From the NCBI GenBank assembly GCA_036426205.1, contig CM071570.1, forward strand, positions 69,527,585-69,591,584: DNA of 64,000 nt, written 5' to 3'. The position numbers and the translations under genes were made by a program. The DNA is from Ascaphus truei (Eukaryota; Chordata; Amphibia; Anura; Ascaphidae). This document shows positions 45,022 to 57,696 of the stretch, piece by piece (position 1 is the first letter of the stretch; each line of letters starts with the position of its first letter). Under the pieces are notes generated by a model. The model was not told the origin of the DNA. It saw only the letters and a program-made list of their open reading frames with translations, and did no database searches.

Positions 45022-46784
45022 GTATGTTTATGAGAATAGTAGCCGAAAAATGAGTGCCTCTTTTGGTTTAAAGATGGATATTTCCATAGAGCATCAGCCT
45101 GCTGTATTAAAATGTGGAAGAAGGCGACGGGCACTACAAAAATAGATCAAAATAGAAGATTTGTTACATAATCAAGTCCTACACTTTTCAGTCCCAGCCA
45201 GGACCATCATCAGGGATAGCAAACATGGCCGCTGAACGTCCATCCCACCATGTTATGACCATCCTCATGTCATAACTGCAATTACGTCGCTTGGTGTAGT
45301 GAATTGGGTGGCGTCTTCAATAAAGCTTTGTAAAGGACTGTTTATAGTTCAAAACATTGCCCATTTTTATACTGTTTGCCAGACTGAACCACTTATTGAG
45401 CCCCCTGTGCTGAAACAGGGATATCCATAAAAGCCGGCCTGTTAGCGGCCCTTGAGGACTGAGTTTGGATACCCCTGACCTACAGACAAGTGCTGAGGAT
45501 TTCTCTTTTTCTATATGTTCTTTGGGACCGTTTGGTGATCCTGGCCATTCTGCATTCATCCCATGGGAAGCTAAGTATTTCTTCCATTTTTTGGTTCTTG
45601 AGTGTATCAGAGATTTTTTTTTCCAATCAATTCTGTATCCGGCATACCCTGTGACCATTACCACATTCACAATGCAAAAGAGTAACCAAACTCAAATGGA
45701 TGAAGTCTAAAGTTCAAGGTAGTTAGTGTTAAAAAGCTTCCTTAAAAAAAAAAACAGGTTTTATTCATTAAACAAAAAAACACTTGCGTTAGATCTACTG
45801 CATGTTTAGAATGGATAGAAAACAACGAATGGCATGTATTCTTATTTGCATCCATGTGTTCTTATTTGCAGTTATGCTGCTGGCATTGTGGGCCCATGGT
45901 AATACAATTTTTATCTTATATAAAAGAACTGACTAGTCTTAATGTATCTTAATATTTTAATATATTATTAGCTTAACTTATTGAGCAAGAAAATCTGTAT
46001 TTGATCCTACTGTCAGATTAGATGTAGATACTGTACAGTGTTTCTGATGTACTAGATTCACTTTAAAGCACTAGTACGTGCTACTCGTTATTTTCTTAAA
46101 ACAACGAACAGTTTTGTCTTGGAAGAGAATACTATAAATATCTTGGAAATACTGTTGAGGAAAGCTAATAAAAAAACATTTTGGGGGAGATTGCTGCTTT
46201 ACCTGTACAGTGCTAGAGGTCCGACAGCACCTGAGTGCCACTGGACTTCTGCCATTTGCAGCCATGGATCCCTTCAGTAGCAGTGGCTGACATACAGTAA
46301 ACAGAAGTTTTCATCCCTTTAAACATTTGCATAAATATGATATCATACCTTGTATCATACCTTGTATTTCAATAAGGCCTCTGTATCATGCCAGTATCTG
46401 TGACATACCAGGTACATCTGTAGGCAGCATAAAGGTTAATGCCTTCAACGGTATGTTTAATACAGGGATTACTAGATCTTGCACTGTCATTTTTAATGCA
46501 ATTTTTCCACAGTTCTTTTCATGAGCATTATGCAGGAGATTTACCATTTACCACTGTTTTATGGAAATCTGACTGAGTCTTGTGTAAATGCATTTAAATA
46601 GCAGTGTGGTCTTCTAGCCGCTCCGCTTCTGCAAGATAGCTTCCAGAACTAGATTGACTTAAAGCTGCTTTAAAGCAGCAGTCCATGCTGATTGCTTTTT
46701 TTTTACTTACTTTAAGGAATCTCTCCTTACCATTTTAGTTTTTTTTTTACTGCTGATGCTTCATTCAAGAGTTAGCCCCCTCCC
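45022..46784. other. Unassigned, with a possible retroelement end near 45.1-45.3 kb
   Basis: No gene. The part around 45110-45240 contains a GGACCATCATCAGGG motif typical of retroelement ends (see separate entry). Confidence 0.35.
45185..45213 (-). other. Hammerhead-like core relic
   Basis: Read on the minus strand: CTGATGA, then GGTCCTGGCTGGGACT (GTCC/GGAC stem), then GAAA. The hammerhead ribozyme core is CUGANGA, helix II, GAAA. Helices I and III are not clearly present, so activity is unlikely. Hammerheads are known in Penelope-like and other retroelements. Confidence 0.3.
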
Positions 46785-46850
46785 AAGGCATCCTCATTGA
46801 GGATGCAGGGGCTCAGCGCTGAGCGTCCGCACGGCTCAGCGCGGCCTATC
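46785..46850. repeat. Short hairpins
   Basis: GCATCCTCATTGAGGATGC (about 46789-46807) and GCTCAGCGCTGAGC (about 46811-46824) are adjacent inverted repeats. Confidence 0.8.
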
Positions 46851-47280
46851 CTTCTATGAACTCGGCCTTATACGCCACTGCAATTATATGTGTCTGGAAG
46901 GTTAAAATTAGCTCAATCCAGCACCCATTGCAGAAGATTCAGCTATTATGAGGCTATTATTAGGTTCCTATCTCCCCTGGGTCATTTTGTGTATGGACTG
47001 CCTTATTGGGGACATTTATACAGCACCCTGGACACTTATGGAGTCAATTTGATTATTCACACAGAGCATACATGTGATTTGTGAGCACCATTCATCATCC
47101 ATCTCTCCCGTTGCAGGCTAAGGATTACTATGGTAACATCATAAAGCAATACATTAGGATAGTCATGATTTGTAACAGTTTTTGTTTTTTTAAAGAGCAG
47201 GTCATGCTCAGGGGGCAAGATACAAACATTATACAAGTTAGTAAACTTATCTAGACCTCTGGGGGGGGGGGGGTTGCTGT

Positions 47281-47336
47281 TTTAACTCTCAATGTATTAC
47301 TTCCTGGTAAAACATGTTATAAAGAAATAATAAATA
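47281..47336 (+). mobile_element. Retroelement 3' tail
   Basis: AACTCTCAATGTATTACTTC, CTGGTAAAACATG and AATAATAAATAAAATG form a 3'-end-like tail that recurs in inverse orientation at 50690-50730. Family not identified. Preceded by a G-run at about 47262-47274. Confidence 0.55.
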
Positions 47337-48968
47337 AAATGTACCATCTTCAGAGAACCAGTAGTGCACAGCCTCCCTGATCCAGGCCCTCTCTCAGGAC
47401 TTTCAAAGCTTTCTGTGTTAGGCTGATCCTTGGGCGGTAATAGAGAATACCGTCTTTTTCACACATTTCATTCTGTGACTTCTGTACATGCCAAGTGATA
47501 GGATTGGTTGCTTTACCACATGATCAAAAACGCACATACTGTATGATGGCTAAATGCACTATAAAAAAAAACATGCCTTCTAATACCACCTCAATTGACA
47601 GCACGGACAGGACATATGAGCATGCTACTGTTAAGATCAAAAGAAGAAAAGATTTGTAAAAATAAATAAATGAGTCTTCAAGCAATTTAGGACATTTTGG
47701 CTTAAATTAATAGAGGACGGTTTGTTATGGGACAGGAAGGTGGTGAATTACTGTAGGCTATCAGTCTTTGACCCAGAAGACCATGCAATGTCTCATTGTG
47801 GATGAGGTAAGTGATCTTCTTTTTTTATTATCTTCTTGAGTGCCAAGAAGCTACCTTGGTTTCTTTTAAGAGGCTTAGGTAGCCTTGCTGGCACTTAAAA
47901 GGTTAATGACCATTTAATGTATTTGCAACTCCTTATTTGCTAAAAGGGTTAGTAAAGAATTGCCAATCAATGACTTGTTTGCCTATTTGGTATGCAAAGT
48001 GATTTAGGAAGTCTAGTGCTAGGAAATTATTAAGCTCTTAGTAGACCATAGTGGCCAGCTAGTCATGGGTTGCCAATGGCTAGCTGGCCAGTTGGGTTAC
48101 TGAGGGGTTAATAAAAAAGTTGTTATATGTTCATTTGATATATCTTTATCATCAATTTCAGATTAGTTTAGGTTAAACTGACGATGTACAGTATAATGTA
48201 CTGTAGTGATAAGAATCATTCAGAAAAGTACATGTACCAGCACACTCCGACAGAATCCTTTGTTCCTTATCTGGACACCTCTGTACGCACTCTGGTGCAG
48301 GAAAACTCTGGACTAAATTATAAGAATCTGCATTAGTGTTTAATAGTAGCTTTATAGTCGGGTATTGGTTTAGTAAATAGCATATTAATAAGTAATTTGA
48401 CGTTAATTACTCATCTGCCTGCTCATTTGCATATGCCGTTAAAAATACCACTATCAAATCACCTTGTAATAAAGCCTATCACTAGTTAAGCGCTCGAGAT
48501 ATGGCTTTAGTAAAGAGGTCGATGAATGCAATTGGTATTAAAGACAGATATCACTAATTGTTTAATTTATCGACCTTAAGTGAATCTAGCTCATAGTCGT
48601 ACCACCACCCCCTCAAGTTTCTAGGAATAGTGTCAAAACACTGCAATTAGCAGGGACTCATTTTAAGAAAAGAAACAGGCTAAATTTATACATTAGAAAA
48701 ATGTTACACCACATGCTTAAAGTGCAGATTTATTTGATTATGTATTCCTTAATAATGCCATTCTAGACAGATGGTGTTCTTTCCTGAATGTTACTTGTAT
48801 CTCTATCGAATGGGTAATAGTAAATATCTGTGTTTTCTGTTATATCTTTATTTTTACAACATTTTTATTTTAAAGTAATTCCCAAAAACAAAATACTGTT
48901 TCTCAGATCTTTTTTGTTTTCCATTTTTGCGCTTTTTTAAATTCCATTTGTTATGCTGTTCTATTTCT

Positions 48969-49011
48969 GAACACACAGTCCCTGCAAGCTCTAACCCCAG
49001 AACCCACCACA

Positions 49012-49081
<70 letters not shown>

Positions 49082-49590
49082 TGTTGCAGTGGAAACACTG
49101 TATGCTGGGTGATAAGTTAAATATGTCAATGTTTGTATTCTCATGAGTAAGGGTAATTTAGTTAAACCCCTTGGCCAAAGTGTTATAAGCCTGCAGTCAC
49201 ATCACGGCTTGGTATGCAGGTCCTAATACTACCTGTGAAAATTCTCATTTACAGTACCTCTGCAGTGGAGGGAGAATGGTCTCTTTAGACCTGTCCAGCA
49301 CCGGTACATGGAAAAACCTGCTGCATAAAATGTGGGGAGAGGTGATCTTAAACCAAGGAAGGAGGGCCACCAACCTCCAAACAACTGATACCAGTTGAAA
49401 ATTAAAATGAATGAACACACAGTCACTGCAAGCTCTAACCCCAGAAGCCACTACATCATATATATTTGTCTCAAAAGAAGTGCTACTGAGCTTTGCCAAA
49501 TGAATATAACAAAATACAAAAATACCCAATGCTACATCCAATGTGACAACATAGATCGTTAAATGCTTTAATGTTTGTACAGTATTCTCA
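48969..49590. repeat. Local direct duplication, ~440 bp apart
   Basis: GAACACACAGTCCCTGCAAG and on to CATCA (48969-49013) recurs at 49412-49458 with few changes, and ATGTTTGTATTCTCATGAG (about 49128) recurs near 49570-49592. The first copy carries the CA array at 49013-49080; the second has ATATAT instead. Confidence 0.7.
49013..49080. repeat. CA microsatellite, ~34 dinucleotides
   Basis: Perfect CA repeat; minus-strand Val/Cys and plus-strand His/Thr frames across it are artefacts. Confidence 0.98.
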
Positions 49591-49592
49591 TA

Positions 49593-52134
49593 AGGGTTCT
49601 ATTTCTGTAGTCTTTCATTAATTGTCTTGATTTAAATTGTATCCTTTATATTTACTTTATTTATTTAAGTTCTGTTTTTATAAAATATAAAATCGTCCTT
49701 GACAAAAGCACAGCCAGACTGAAAATCTGGATTTTTTATTCTGTGGAGAGATCTCTTTCGACTAGGTTTGTGCATTAACTACAATATTTTAATTTTGTTT
49801 TCACAGTTATGGAGGCTGCAGCAAACATTTTTTCTTACTATGCAATTGAGAGTCATTATCTTGTGCCACTGTTCTTGAAAGGATAGCAATGCATATACAT
49901 GATTGGCATTGACAGAATTGTACTGTTACTGTACATTGTCGTACTGCAAGTATAAACTGTGGGAGTGATTGCCACTTAGAACCATTTATTTGTATGGAAA
50001 GGGTGGAAAGCTGTGTAGGTGCAACATTTTCCAAAGCTCTATTTTTAATTCACCCATCTCATTTACTCTCTGGCACACCTCACGTTCAGTATAGTATCAG
50101 TCTAATTTATAAAATGGTGTAAACTGTTACATCAAATTAATGGCTGATCTTATGAATGGTTAACCGTGCTCTAGAATTACATGTTGGACATTAATTTATT
50201 AACGCTCACATATTTGCCGTATAAAACCAACATGTATTTAAACTTACCATCGGTATGTGCTTAAAGGTATCTTATGGAAATAGCACCTCTTAGTAAATAT
50301 GGACCATAACATCCGGAACAAAGGATTCCATGGTTAATGACCAGACAGGTATTTAAATAGGCTGACAAGATTAAACATCTATACCTATACAATTAGAAAT
50401 AACAGACATCTCAGCATAGTAGGAATCTCAATAACTCTTTTCTGAAAACAAAAGGGCCTTCAACCTCTGTCATTTACCCTTAAAGGAGTATTCTGGTCAT
50501 TCTGCACAATATTTGACATGTGTGTGTTGTGTAGTGTAATGGGATAGTAGGAGAGGGTTTCATTAACACTCAATTTTGACTAGCTACTGTATACTCCTGT
50601 TATTAAATGGAGTTTTTGCAAATACCGTAGATATTGTGGTCTGCCAAGATTCTCCTCTAGTAGATTATAAATGAGAGGGATCTTTATCAAATGTTTTACC
50701 AGGAAGTAATACATTGAGAGTTACCTCTCGTTTTCAAGTATATATACAGCATAATACATTGCATACATACATTGCATAATACATTGCATGCACAGTAAGA
50801 GATAATATATGTTATAGGCATACAGAATGAGACACCTTTAGTTTTGAAAGAATTTAGACAGGTGGCAGCAGTGAGAGTCTCCAATAGATTGTTTCAGTTT
50901 CTCTTTAATACCCTTAGGGATAGTTTAGTATCAAATTGTATTTGGCTTTCACCGATCATTAAACTTTTTTTGACTGACTACACCTGTAGCCCTGATTAGA
51001 GATGTGTGAATATCTTGAAATTAGCTACATGAGTTCGTTTTTTTCTTAAATTTCAAGGTTTCGCACAATTTACAGTATGTGAAAATTCCCTTTAATCCCA
51101 ATGATACCAATTTTAATATCCATTTGCCAGGAATTAGCGAAAAATTGCAGTATATATAAAGAGACAGGTGACCTTGTACAGTGACTTCTAATGCTTGGTG
51201 AAATTTTTTTGTGAAGTTTGCCCTTTTTTCAATAAAAAAAAAATGAACATTTTACCTAATTTCTGAACTTCAACTAAACATTTGCAAATCTGTCAGATCA
51301 TAAAGAAAGCTTCTATATCTCAGTTACAGTATGAGAAACCTTTCCCCAACATCCTGGGAGCTGCACTCTGAGCATGTATCCATGCATACGGTAATCAACT
51401 GAGCTGCCAACTCCTTTTGCATGCACAACCCCCCCCCCCCCAAAAAAAAGTTAGGAGTAAATTATACTATAAAATATAAATGCAACAATGTTGGATAACC
51501 TCGAAATGCACAGAGAAAGGAACATTATTACTTTATTAATATGCAGGTGGTGGCCTCACACTGTGATCATCAAACAGGTGTAAGTAGTACACAAAAATAA
51601 GCAATCCACATACACAAATGTCTCACTCCATTTGTATACATTTAATATTTTACTTTTTTTGTGAATAATTACTGTCTTGTATATAAAATACTGCAGTTTT
51701 TTATGCTTTTTTATATGTGCTGTTTTTTTTTTTCATTTTAGTTTAATTGATTATTTTATTTTGGTTATGTGGGAGCATATTAGAGTATAGTTTATACTAG
51801 AGGTCATCCCCTAAATATAATGGTGAAACACACTTAGGAGTTGAGAAAGCAATCTTCTTGCCGGTGGACTAGTAAATATGACTACAAGATAGGATATGTG
51901 CAATATATCAGAAATACTGTAGTTATGTGTGAAACATGTTGACCAAGTTTGTGAATCGTGCTAAAAACTGTCCCTTTTTAGTAAAAAAAAATTGCTAGGG
52001 TTTTAATGTTACACAAATTTCACATGACTAAAAAATCTAGACTCTGAACTGCAGCTTTTGCATGAGAGAGTGACATAAGTAAATACGTACTGTATGTTTT
52101 TATATTGACATCACCTTTGGTTCTCCCCGAAGCC
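49593..52134. other. AT-rich; one inverted retroelement tail at 50690-50730
   Basis: Otherwise no gene. The tail GTTTTACCAGGAAGTAATAC followed by ATTGAGAGTT (50694-50723) is the complement of 47281-47310. C-run at about 51430-51440. Confidence 0.45.
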
Positions 52135-52460
52135 CTAGGCCTCGTTTATAGTAGCGGCATCAGTTCCCGAGCGCGACCGCGTAATTTCACTCGTGCTTTG
52201 TGCGTGCGTGCCATGCACTGCAGGCTGGAGGCATCGGGAAGCAACAGGGAGGCATGGCAAAGGCGTGTCTGTGACATCACGTGAGAAATTTACCCTCATT
52301 GGCTGAACCGCTCACATGACGCCGCCATGACTCAGCTGTCACGTAACAAGAACAATTTCAAATGTATGTTCAAAATTTGCGCGCTTGGACACAATGTGCG
52401 TGCGCACTATGTGCGCATTCAATGGACAACATTAATTTGCACTATAATCGCAGCCTTAGG
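52135..52460. mobile_element. CpG-rich MITE, copy 1
   Basis: Ends CCTAGGCCTCGTTTATAGTA and ACTATAATCGCAGCCTTAGG are inverted copies. Contains the core CCTCATTGGCTGAACCGCTC followed by ACATGACGCCGCC (about 52297-52330), also present in copies 2 and 3. Non-coding. Confidence 0.75.
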
Positions 52461-53514
52461 CAGACTACAGTTTCCTTAAATGCATACTTTCATGTATCAC
52501 ATTTAAGGTCTTTGCATACTGTAGGTTCATTATTTAATTAAGACTGTAATGCCTGACATACTGGGTTGCCATGGAAGTTGAGAATTGAATCGCCTCAGCT
52601 CTTGTGTGTTATTGCACATTGTCTAGCAGCAATGACAGATTCTTTATGCTGCTCTTGCTTTGCAAAAAAATGATTGCAACCTCTTGTATCATTAAGTGGT
52701 ATCTCTTGGTAAAAATACACTCACATATTTGTCATTTTCTTCCTTACCCAAAAAACAAGTCCAAATAAATAGTCAATCACTTTCTCAGGATATGTCAAGG
52801 CAAAAAATAAAAGTTATAAGTAAACATAAATATTTAAGAAATCAGTTTCCAAATTGCAAGAAATGTTCTTTATTGACTTTTAGGTATTTTATTGTTCAAA
52901 CCAAATAATGTAAGATAGGAATAATGACTTGCTGTGGTGCAGCCTGTCCGGTGATAAAGCATTGCATGGCTTATTGCAGGAAATCAATCTCTAAACCACA
53001 AATGTCAGTATTGTTTTAGAGATGATGGCATGGCTTTTTAGCATGGTTAGATTATTGCCAATTGTAGATGTACAGTATATTGGATTTCTGAAATATGTTT
53101 CCCCGTTACATTTTTAATGTAATTATGAGATTATCTTTACTTATTTGGTCAATAGTGAACATTCTACGGCTAAAAGCTGAAATCCCGACAAAATATATTT
53201 TTTAATACAGTAATTTGAACCAGAGGGTCCCTCCTATGCTGAAACTCGCTGTTTTGGCACAAGAATTCCCTAGTTCAAGAGACAATTGCCTTTTTTTTGT
53301 GCTGGTGCTCTTCATGGAGAACACAAGATGGGCTCTGGTGTTGACCAATAGGAAGCTGCAACCAATGACGTGGCAGCCACCTATTGGCCAACATACTGTA
53401 TCCCTTGAAGTTTGGCGGCCATATTATTTCCTAATGCGGGAGCTCTGGTACCAATAAAAAAATTGGTAATTATCTCAGGAACTGGAGAAGAAAATTGGAA
53501 GGCTATTTTCTCCA
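52461..53514. other. No feature recognised
   Basis: AT-rich sequence; a frame of 80 codons at 53215-53457 overlaps a region of higher GC but has no recognisable similarity. Confidence 0.35.
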
Positions 53515-54325
53515 TATACAGGGGAGTGCAGGCAGCTGGTATAAAAGAAAATAGAGAAACAAAATAGTGTAATATATCCTCACAGGGGAGGAATGTTTGG
53601 TGAATAATCCTACAGTATTTACATTTTCCCAAATAAAATAGGCACATATCCTAGTCTGTGACAGTCTTGTTAGCTGTGGTCTTTTGAAGGGTTAATCTCA
53701 GGGAAACAGAAATGAAACAATCAATTGATACATAAAGATTTTGATAGACAAAATTGATTGTCTATCAGAAAATAAAACAATAAAATGCGCACTCACAAAT
53801 TGAATGCCTTTAAAATCATTTGGCAAAATTTAGCATCAAAGTGTTTGTACTGTCGAGCTACGATCTCACTGCTCCTTCCTCTGTCGGCATCCCACTTGGA
53901 TTGATCTCCATGTCACTGTGTTTGATATCCGGAAGGAGCAACAAGGAAGGAGCACCGTGTCTCTCTCAGTCTCTGACTCGACACGTTCCACACTTTCAGG
54001 CCTCCTCAGGAAACACAGACACTTTGCTGCTAATGTTGCCAAATGTTTTAAAGGGCGTTCAATTTGTGAGTGTGCATTGTTTTGTTTTCTGATAGATAAA
54101 GATTTTGATAGACAGTCTGCATTATTGTTTCATTTCTGTCTCCCTAAGATTACCCCTTCCAAAGACCACAGCTAACAAGACTGCCACAGACTAGGATATG
54201 TGCCTATTTTAATAGGGAAACTGTGAGTAGGATTATTCACCAAACCCCACACTATTCTTCCCCTGTGAGGATATATTACACTATTTTGTGTCTCTATTTT
54301 CTTTTATATCGGTTCCCTGCGCTCC
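53515..54325. repeat. Inverted repeat with ~300-bp arms
   Basis: About 53540-53845 and 54015-54325 are inverted copies: TAGTGTAATATATCCTCACA (53568-53587) reappears complementarily near 54264-54283, and GGCACATATCCTAGTCTGTG (53641-53660) near 54188-54207. The spacer (53846-54014) contains CTTTCAGGCCTCCTCAGG, whose complement CTGAGGA-GGCC-TGAAA is like a collapsed hammerhead core. Confidence 0.85.
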
Positions 54326-54734
54326 CCTGTCTTGGGTGAAAATTGATCACCCTGAAGAACTGGAGAAACAGTTCATCACCTAGGTGTGAGCAGCAAGGAC
54401 TTTATTATACATTTGATTTGTCACTTCTTCACTATTATGACACATTATTTGAATTACTTCCCGTATAATTCTAAAAATGTATTCAAGTCACAGGTGTTAC
54501 ACGATGTGTCGCGATATATGATTTGAGTTAAAGTTGATCTATAGATCTACTAATATACACGAACTGTACTGTTGCACAATTTGTGGTGGGAGCGCACAGT
54601 TTTAGCACATCTTGAGTGTGGTTAATTTGAAGGATATGTCTTTGTCTATCATCTGGGGGAGTAGGAGTAGGAACTCCAGTTCAGGCTCTCAGCCTTGCTG
54701 CAGCAGGCTGATTAACTAATCTCAGCTGAGTTAG

Positions 54735-55093
54735 GCTAAGGCCCCGGTCATGACGCTGTAACGCGCGCCCGCACTTTTGGCGGCGCGTTCACCCGATTCC
54801 CCGGTCTGCAGCTCACTGCAGGAGCAGAGACCGGGGGGGCGTGGCGGAGGAGTGACGGGGGCGCGGCCATGACGTCACCCGGCAGGTTCGCCCTCATTGG
54901 CTGAACCGCCGGGGGGCGTGCCTAATCGCTCGACGCCAGTCCTGCTCTCAATTCTATTGAGAGCAGGAGTAGCTCTCGCGCGAGCGCTGCGGCCCCCCCT
55001 CGCAGCGGGCCCGGCGTCATTGCGGGGAGGGCTCTCGTGCGCGCAGCGTCCGCCACAGCGGACGCTGTAGTAGGCAGCGGGGGCAAGGCCTTA
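54735..55093. mobile_element. CpG-rich MITE, copy 2
   Basis: Ends GCTAAGGCCCCGGTCATGAC and GGCAAGGCCTTA; core GGTTCGCCCTCATTGGCTGA (about 54884-54903) and AACCGCC as in copies 1 and 3. Internal inverted repeats: CCTGCTCTCAATTCTATTGA/GAGCAGG near 54950. Confidence 0.7.
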
Positions 55094-55215
55094 TGCCTTT
55101 AAATATCAGACACTTCCCAGTCTTCTTTGCTAACTGCAAAATCAGAATCCACATCTGCCCCTCCTATTCTTTTCATAGTCCCTTATCATTAGTCTGGGCC
55201 TCTTACCTTCCACGG

Positions 55216-55536
55216 TAGGCTGAGATTATAGTAGGCGCGCGCGCTACAGAGCGAATGCCTGTCGCCCGAGCGATGGGTGCACTAAGGCTGCAGGCGATGG
55301 GAAGGTGTGGTGGATGAGTCACCAGGCTGGTTCGCCCTCATTGGCTAAACCACTCACATGACGCTGCCGCCGCGCAAAAACAAAATGATTTGTCTTTTGA
55401 AAAATCTGCCTTGCGGTTGCTCTTCATCGTGCCCACACCCGCACGCACTATGGCCGGCCCATATCAGCTGCTGCACTTTGTTCGTGCAGCGTGCAAAATC
55501 GCACGTGCCATCGCGCTCACTATAATCGTGGCCTTA
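55216..55536. mobile_element. CpG-rich MITE, copy 3
   Basis: Ends TAGGCTGAGATTATAGTAGG and CACTATAATCGTGGCCTTA; core GGTTCGCCCTCATTGGCTAA and ACCACTCACATGACGCTGCC (55330-55370). Confidence 0.75.
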
Positions 55537-55894
55537 AGGTAGTAAAGCAAAAGTTCTCAATGTAATAAATCCTTCCCATTCACTACCACTGTTCCCTATG
55601 CACACAAGACAATCTGAGTAAACTGTAAGATACAGTTATTAACAAGGCTTTTACATACTGTATAATGCAGATACAAGCAACGTATTATATATGCATAGAT
55701 AACACCCATTGTTTGACTTGGTTTTTCAAGACAGAGATTTCATGGTAATGTCATGTTTCCATACATAAAAATATTTTTTATTAACAGTGAAATGAAATAG
55801 AGACTATATTATACAATATGTCTCAAGTCTCCATTACAAAAAAAGTCTCACTTACCTATTTTCTCTCACTAATACTTAACGTTTCTCTCACTAA

Positions 55895-56442
55895 AACATA
55901 ATGTTTTACACTCTTCTGCCCCTCCTTATATCTCAGCCCTAATTTCTCGCTATGCACCATCATGACTCTTGCATTCCGCTCAAGGAAGTCTTCTCTCTAC
56001 CCAATTTGTATCTAAAACCCACTCCCACCTTAAACTTTTCTCACTGATTGCCCCACACCTCTGGAATGCCCTTCCCCTCAATATCCGACTAGCACCCTAT
56101 CTATCCACCTTTAAGACCCATCGTAAAACACACGTCCATATCAAAGCATATGAGTAGCTCTGTGGCTGATATTTTACACCTCATACATCAACCTTGGCCC
56201 CTTGCAGATGCACTTAACTGAACACATTCATACTGTCTCGGCACGTTCTTCCTACTTACAAACTAGATTGGAAGCTCTTCGGGACAAGGACTCCCTTTCC
56301 TAAGTGCCACGATTATGTCTGAAGCACTTCTTTCCATTATGTGTTATTTGTATTATTTATTATTTATATGATTGTCATGTATTACTGCTGTGAAGCTCTA
56401 TGTACATTAATGGCGCTATATAAATAAAGATATACATACATA
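55895..56442 (+). mobile_element. L2-like LINE 3' end
   Basis: The frame 55969-56157 encodes GSLLSTQFVSKTHSHLKLFS and [18 protein letters not shown], matching the C-terminus of the RT at 19144 ([17 protein letters not shown]...). The 3' UTR ends TGGCGCTATATAAATAAAGA and ATACATACATATAC, the + strand form of the tail at 18858. 5' truncated near 55895. Confidence 0.85.
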
Positions 56443-57508
56443 TACATCAAACTAAAATATTAACTGGCTCACATAGTGACAGCAGTTGATTTTTAGTTTT
56501 TTTCAATGTTCCCTCTAAATGTAGTTCGGTGTCTGAGCTCTGAATCGCAAGGAACGTGCAAAAAACTTATCACCATGAAAATGCCTGGTGCCAATTAGTC
56601 TGACTCCCCATTACTGTATGCCTCAAATTGAACATATTACTCAATATTAAAATTAATGAGACCTATGTATGTATTTTATTGGGTATGCAGAAATGCAAAA
56701 ATCTCATCTATGTGAGTAGTTGGTTTGTTTATATCATAACATGGGGAAAGTGTTTCAACATACCATTCTCATACTGAAGAATAGATTCTGACACTTTCAT
56801 TTTTAATGCTGAAGCAGCTGCTGCTTTTGCATCCATTGCTGCTGGTGCCAGTTCTCATCTCTTGGCAGTGTGACAGAGACATACTTTATGCCAAGAAGAG
56901 GAAAATCAATGTAAGTGCTAAGAGATAGATCCATTACTTCAGAAAACTATCATTTCTTTTTGCGGATAAGGAAGAAGGCTTATGTTTCCTTAGCAATATT
57001 AATGTATGCTTCCAGAATGTCACACGTAAGGTTTTCAAATCTCAGATGAATACTAGAAAATATGGGTAAATGTGTCTTCTGCATAACTAACATGATCGTA
57101 TGTTGTACACGTACTCAGGGTAAATATACAGTATATTTAGGAAATGGTGTAAATATAGATTGTAGAAACATGTTTGCTCACATTTCCTATCATAGAATAT
57201 GGAAATTGCTTGAGCTTTCTGTAAGTACTGTATGCCTCATCAGATTTTTCAGTGCAGCAATACATAAAAGATAGCAGCAGGAATAATTTGTAAGTGCACA
57301 TAGGGTGACTAGAAAACGTAACCATTACACAGCCCACAAACAAGAATGAAATGCCTCAGTATGAGTAGATGAGGGAGCTAACAGGTACTAATGGTTGATA
57401 AATATCAGAAAATTGGAAAATAATGTGATTGGAAAGTATAATCTGTTACAGTATATTTAGCTGTCTCTTTATATATATATATATATATAATATATATATA
57501 TATATATA
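56443..57508. other. No gene; AT dinucleotide tract at the right end
   Basis: Unassigned, ending with a (TA)n run at about 57470-57508 that is the target of the MITE at 57509. Confidence 0.4.
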
Positions 57509-57664
57509 CAGTGGTCGACAAATCACCAAAAAATCTACTCGCCGAACAAAAAAATCTACTCGCCACCTAGTACCACATATGTGCTGCTTGGGCCAATAGG
57601 AGCTCGCCACGATGTTAAATCCACTCGCCCGGGGCGTGCAGATGTATAGGTTTGTCGACCACTG
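57509..57664 (+). mobile_element. 156-bp MITE, copy 1
   Basis: CAGTGGTCGACAAA at the left is the exact complement of TTTGTCGACCACTG at the right, flanked by TA on both sides. Internal AATCTACTCGCC repeats and CCACTCGCCC. TA target preference fits Tc1/mariner-type mobilisation. Confidence 0.9.

Positions 57665-57696
<32 letters not shown>

Noticed and set aside
48854..49144. Val/Cys-rich and His/Thr-rich frames
   Set aside because: Translation of the CA microsatellite.
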